From: an uncultured Campylobacter sp.
GTDB taxonomy: Bacteria > Campylobacterota > Campylobacteria > Campylobacterales > Campylobacteraceae
NCBI GenBank assembly: GCA_937965895.1
Contig: CALCKS010000237.1
Coordinates: 1 to 44,857, forward strand
Direction: 5' to 3'
DNA length: 44,857 nt
Below, piece by piece: positions 42,119-44,857 of the stretch. Below the pieces are notes generated by a model. The model searched no databases and was not told where the DNA came from. It saw nothing but the letters and a program-made list of their open reading frames with translations. The position numbers were made by a program, and so were the translations under genes. Each line of letters starts with the position of its first letter. Position 1 is the stretch's first letter.

Positions 42119-43066
42119 TTAAATTCGTCTATTTAGATTGTCTTTTTTGATACCGATATAAACCAAAAACAAGTCCGCAAAATACCAAATAAGACCTACG
42201 CACATAATCACGGACGCGACCATCAGCGCTGCGTCGCTGTTTGTTTTTGCAGCCGATGCTAACAGCAGAGCCGGTGCGACGCAAAGTAAAATTTTAAATA
42301 CGCCAAGCATTATGTCGCCCTTATAAAACCTATCTACGCCCAGCCAGCCTAGAAAAAGGCCGAGTACGAGACCTATGGCCGGAGATTTTGGGCTTGCGGG
42401 TAATTTTGATAAATTTGAAGTCGTGTTCGTAGTTTGCCCGGTTTGTCTCTCGCTTGTGGCGGGTTCAAATTTGGTTTGTAAATTTATATTTTCTTTGGAT
42501 ATATTCGTTTTGAGCTCTTGTTTGAGGGGTTGCGTCTCTTTATTTAAATTTATCGCGCTTTCTTTTGTCTCGCTCCTGCTTTGAGCAAAATTTTGCACTG
42601 CTTGAGCATCTTTTGTCTCGCTAATAAAATTTTGTGCAGCGACTTCTTTTTCGTCGTTTAATTTTACGTTTGTATTTTTATCACTACTCAAAGCTTGCAT
42701 TATTTTGTTGAAGTTATCCTTTTTGATACCGAGAAATACCAGACTTATATCCATAAAGTACCACACGAGCCCTATAATAGCCAATGGAAACGCGCCTAAG
42801 ATGACTGCTAAGATAGGCAACATAGAACAAATAAGTAACTTAAATACCGATAGTCCCATATCACCCTTATAAATCCTATCTGATCCAAGCCAGCCTAGAA
42901 AGACGCTGATAGCAAGCCCTATGTTTGGTGATGAAAGCGTGGGGACTACCGATAAAACATCAATTTTATGCCCATCAGCCTCTAATTTTTCGATTTTGTT
43001 TTTGATTGCTATCAGATTTGCATCCGACACCTTGTCTTTAAGTAACACAAACGAACAAATGTCCAT
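42119..43066 (-). CDS. Protein with two TM2 domains (1st of four)
   Basis: A 315-aa protein: N-terminal LLKDKVSDANLIAIKNKIEK, a first TM2 domain (FLGWLGSDRIYKGDMGLSV, residues about 50-120), then a soluble linker of about 95 residues rich in K/E/N/Q/S/T (EKEVAAQNFISETKDAQAVQ), and a second TM2 domain (GWLGVDRFYKGDIMLGV, residues about 230-312). It could be a fusion of two family genes. It opens the minus-strand array. A TATAAT box lies 35 bases upstream, and AGGAAAT precedes ATG 43064-43066. Confidence 0.85.
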   Translation of the reverse strand: MDICSFVLLKDKVSDANLIAIKNKIEKLEADGHKIDVLSVVPTLSSPNIGLAISVFLGWLGSDRIYKGDMGLSVFKLLICSMLPILAVILGAFPLAIIGLVWYFMDISLVFLGIKKDNFNKIMQALSSDKNTNVKLNDEKEVAAQNFISETKDAQAVQNFAQSRSETKESAINLNKETQPLKQELKTNISKENINLQTKFEPATSERQTGQTTNTTSNLSKLPASPKSPAIGLVLGLFLGWLGVDRFYKGDIMLGVFKILLCVAPALLLASAAKTNSDAALMVASVIMCVGLIWYFADLFLVYIGIKKDNLNRRI

Positions 43067-43100
43067 TTTTATTTCCTTTCTATATGAATAAATTTATGAA

Positions 43101-43106
43101 ATTATA
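43101..43106 (-). promoter_or_regulatory. -10 box for the TM2/DUF1566 operon
   Basis: TATAAT on the minus strand, 35 bases before the first TM2 start codon, in a very AT-rich divergent intergenic region of 176 bases. Confidence 0.5.
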
Positions 43107-43177
43107 TCCTAATTTATATATTATTTGAATAAAAATAAAATGTTCTAAATCTGAAATGTGGATTACGCTAAAAACCT

Positions 43178-43183
43178 TATAAT
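43178..43183 (+). promoter_or_regulatory. -10 box for the mob-like genes
   Basis: TATAAT on the plus strand, 60 bases before the GTG start of the 152-aa gene, back to back with the TM2 operon promoter. Confidence 0.4.
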
Positions 43184-43242
43184 TAAGACAGGAAATTGGC
43201 GAACAAGCTAGTTTTCAAATTCAAATAAAAGGAGGAGTTGCT

Positions 43243-43701
43243 GTGAAAAATAGTAATCCCAAAACATTTAGTAGTCTCGAGGAAGCAAGGACCTACTACG
43301 CCTCTCTTTCGAGAAAGTTGCTAGCTAAAAAGGAAAATACGCTTTTTAGACTGGCCAAAATCAATGCGGAAATGGAAAATTTGGAAAAGAATTTTCGCGA
43401 ATACAGCCTTGCATTGCCGCTTTGCGATCAAAAAAGATACTACATATCGACTCTGATAGATATGGAGCGGACGTCGAAAAAAGGCGCGCCGGGAAACGCA
43501 AACTACACGGTCGCCGATATAGATGGGCTCATCGAGGTACTCGACAAAGATGCGGCTAGGCCTATTTCTAGCATATCAGCAGTTCCGTCACGACCGGCTA
43601 ACGAAAACTCTACCGGCAAAGAAAACAAACAGTCGGCTACCGCGACTTCTACCGACTCTACCGACAAAAAAACGGGAGTCGGAGATGATAAGAAAAAGTA
43701 G
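43243..43701 (+). CDS. Hypothetical protein upstream of the relaxase, possible mobilisation accessory
   Basis: A 152-aa charged protein starting with GTG behind a strong AAAGGAGGAG site. Residues 10-60 are helical (SSLEEARTYYASLSRKLLAK, then KINAEMENLEKNF), a coiled-coil-like helix. The C-terminal 45 residues are low-complexity S/T/K/N (NSTGKENKQSATATSTDSTD), probably disordered. It lies 63 bases before the relaxase-like gene on the same strand. Accessory proteins that help relaxases at oriT are often encoded here, but no DNA-binding fold is evident. Confidence 0.6.
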   Translation: MKNSNPKTFSSLEEARTYYASLSRKLLAKKENTLFRLAKINAEMENLEKNFREYSLALPLCDQKRYYISTLIDMERTSKKGAPGNANYTVADIDGLIEVLDKDAARPISSISAVPSRPANENSTGKENKQSATATSTDSTDKKTGVGDDKKK

Positions 43702-43711
43702 CCTATCTAGC

Positions 43712-43729
43712 GGTGTCCATATGGATACC
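43712..43729. promoter_or_regulatory. Near-perfect palindrome between the two mob-like genes
   Basis: GGTGTCCATATGGATACC, symmetric except for one pair, lies in the 63-bp gap. Its half-site GGATAC also occurs in the hairpin at 44586-44610. Confidence 0.4.
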
Positions 43730-43764
43730 GCATCAGCAACAACAAATTTAAAAAAGGAGACAAA

Positions 43765-44577
43765 ATGTCAGTTTTGAAAAATAATCAAGTTGCAAGTAAA
43801 ATGACTTGTTTTAAGATTCAGCGTAGCGTGCCTAGCGCTTTTGCACATAACGACCGCAGTCAAACGGTGGATCACGCATATCCGCAGTTTTCGAATCTCA
43901 ACGAAGTCGACGTGAGTGCGTTTCTCGCCGAAGAAAAATACCTATGTATGCTTACGCAGGCGATCCAAAACTACATAGCTAGGACGGGTCAAAGAGTTCA
44001 AGTCGATCCAAAAAACATCAGACGCTCGGCCATAGTACTGATCGAAGATCGCCATACCATAGACGATGTCAGACGGCTTTGCGATGCAATAGAGAGAAAA
44101 TACGGATGGCGCACGATACAAATCGCTATCCATAGGGATGAAGGCCACTTCGACGAGAACGGCGTTTGGCATCCAAATGTGCACGCGCATATCGAATTTT
44201 TCGTGCTTGGAGCGGATGGGGTAAATCTTTATAAAAGCCGCGACTTTGGGCCCTTAAAGATGAAGGAGCTACAAACTCTAGCCGCAAACGTTTTAGGCAT
44301 GCGTCGAGGCGTCAATTACTCCGCTATCGGCCAAACGCCTAGAAAAGGGTTGCCTCATCAAGCGTATAGAATTTTGGCCCAAACAATCTCGCAATTTACA
44401 GCCAAAGTGGAAAATCTAGAAAAAAAGGTTGCCCAAAAAGGCGCGCAGATCGAGGAGCTAAAAAAGCATATCAATGCGCTTCAGAATCAAAACGACGAAG
44501 GGCTTGAACAGGCTGAAGGCCAAAAAGCGCTAAGAAAAATATTTGAGCGCATACGCTATCACATAGACGATATTTAG
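43765..44577 (+). CDS. MobV-like relaxase / mobilisation protein
   Basis: A 270-aa protein. Residues about 122-146 read HRDEGHFDENG...HPNVHAHIEFF, matching the metal-binding HxH (HUH) layout of pMV158 MobM-type relaxases. In those proteins HLDE and TPHMH segments carry the ligands. Residues 205-245 form a coiled coil (QFTAKVENLEKKVAQKGAQI), as in MobV proteins, where this part dimerises. It is shorter than typical MobV relaxases (about 400-500 aa), and the nucleophile is not certain. ATG at 43765 follows AAAGGAGACAAA. With the VirD4-like ATPase at 26.3 kb it suggests the island is or was mobilisable. Confidence 0.75.
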   Translation: MSVLKNNQVASKMTCFKIQRSVPSAFAHNDRSQTVDHAYPQFSNLNEVDVSAFLAEEKYLCMLTQAIQNYIARTGQRVQVDPKNIRRSAIVLIEDRHTIDDVRRLCDAIERKYGWRTIQIAIHRDEGHFDENGVWHPNVHAHIEFFVLGADGVNLYKSRDFGPLKMKELQTLAANVLGMRRGVNYSAIGQTPRKGLPHQAYRILAQTISQFTAKVENLEKKVAQKGAQIEELKKHINALQNQNDEGLEQAEGQKALRKIFERIRYHIDDI

Positions 44578-44585
44578 CCGCCACC

Positions 44586-44610
44586 GTGAGTATCCTACTT
44601 GGATACTCAC
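44586..44610. other. Perfect hairpin after the relaxase gene, candidate oriT or terminator
   Basis: 10-bp perfect stem GTGAGTATCC / GGATACTCAC (44586-44595 with 44601-44610), loop TACTT, starting 9 bases after the relaxase stop. It is followed by ACTCACGATATCC, which partly repeats the arm. No T tract follows. Inverted repeats next to relaxase genes are typical of oriT. Confidence 0.45.
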
Positions 44611-44703
44611 ACTCACGATATCCACAAGAAAACAAAAAATTAACTCCTACTTTTTTCGTAAATTTAAGTCATAATTTTTACCGATTTTTTCTATAATCCC
44701 ATT

Positions 44704-44857
44704 ATGAAAAACAAAAACAAATTTGCCGAAAGTAAAATTTCAACCTCAAACCAAAGTAAAAACTTAACCCCAAGCGCCTACGCCGTCATCGATCTAAAAT
44801 CCTTCTACGCCTCGGTCGAGTGCGTGGAGCGAGGGCTTGATCCCTTTGAGGCGAATT
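44704..44857 (+). CDS. Y-family DNA polymerase, N-terminal part (runs off right edge)
   Basis: ATG at 44704 opens a frame of about 51 residues to the window end. After a polar leader (MKNKNKFAESKISTSNQSKN), AYAVIDLKSFYASVECVERG matches the first catalytic motif of DinB/UmuC-like translesion polymerases, whose D..(S/C)F(Y/F)(A/V)SVE segment carries the metal-binding aspartate. The DLKSFYASVECVERGLDPF form is that of the UmuC/UvrX-ImpB branch. The rest lies outside the window. It may be chromosomal flank beyond the island. Confidence 0.88.
   Translation, partial: MKNKNKFAESKISTSNQSKNLTPSAYAVIDLKSFYASVECVERGLDPFEAN

Overview
The window looks like chromosome of a Campylobacter. The evidence is a frdC-frdA order typical of epsilonproteobacteria, heavy use of AAATTTA-type words, TATAAT-like -10 boxes in AT-rich DNA, small overlapping cistrons and HcpA-like Sel1 proteins. 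The fairly high GC of the core genes and the metabolic set (fumarate reductase, DctA, DcuC, PncB, PepT) fit the oral anaerobic group (C. rectus/showae/curvus/concisus type). I cannot name the species from sequence alone.

Region 1 (1-15.2 kb) is conserved core. On the minus strand lie the start of frdA and frdC, then a compact GNAT - copper chaperone - copA - TorD-like - lgt run with 1-4 bp overlaps. On the plus strand are yebC, a cyclophilin, dctA, pepT, a Sel1-repeat secreted protein interrupted near its start, and pncB. A DUF6882-like protein, dcuC and pepE are on the minus strand.

Region 2 (15.2-18.7 kb) is decayed DNA with no intact large gene. It holds broken coding remnants, a 17-base match to what looks like the 3' end of a tRNA-Ser, a RelB/DinJ-YoeB toxin-antitoxin pair, and a 14-base poly-G tract of the kind that drives phase variation in Campylobacter.

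Region 3 (18.7-26.3 kb) is accessory: a NERD-nuclease/UvrD-like helicase fusion, a HicA-HicB pair with a third overlapping small gene, three separate metallophosphoesterases within 3 kb, small membrane and secreted proteins, and an XRE-type regulator.

Region 4 (26.3-44.6 kb) looks like an island of mobile or surface/defence character. A soluble VirD4/TraD-like ATPase and a MobV-like relaxase bracket it. Between them lies an expanded family of secreted DUF1566 (Lcl C-terminal, C-type-lectin-clan) proteins: eight loci, one decayed and one cut by a stop. Four tandem TM2-domain membrane genes and a complete McrBC-type restriction pair are embedded in the same minus-strand array. mcrC overlaps the start of the largest DUF1566 gene by 4 bp. 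Two adjacent DUF1566 genes share a gap-free 135-bp 3' block whose differences fall mainly in first and second codon positions. This resembles a variable repeat diversified from a common template, or gene conversion followed by diversifying selection. No reverse transcriptase is visible in the window.

The right edge (44.7 kb on) begins a Y-family DNA polymerase.
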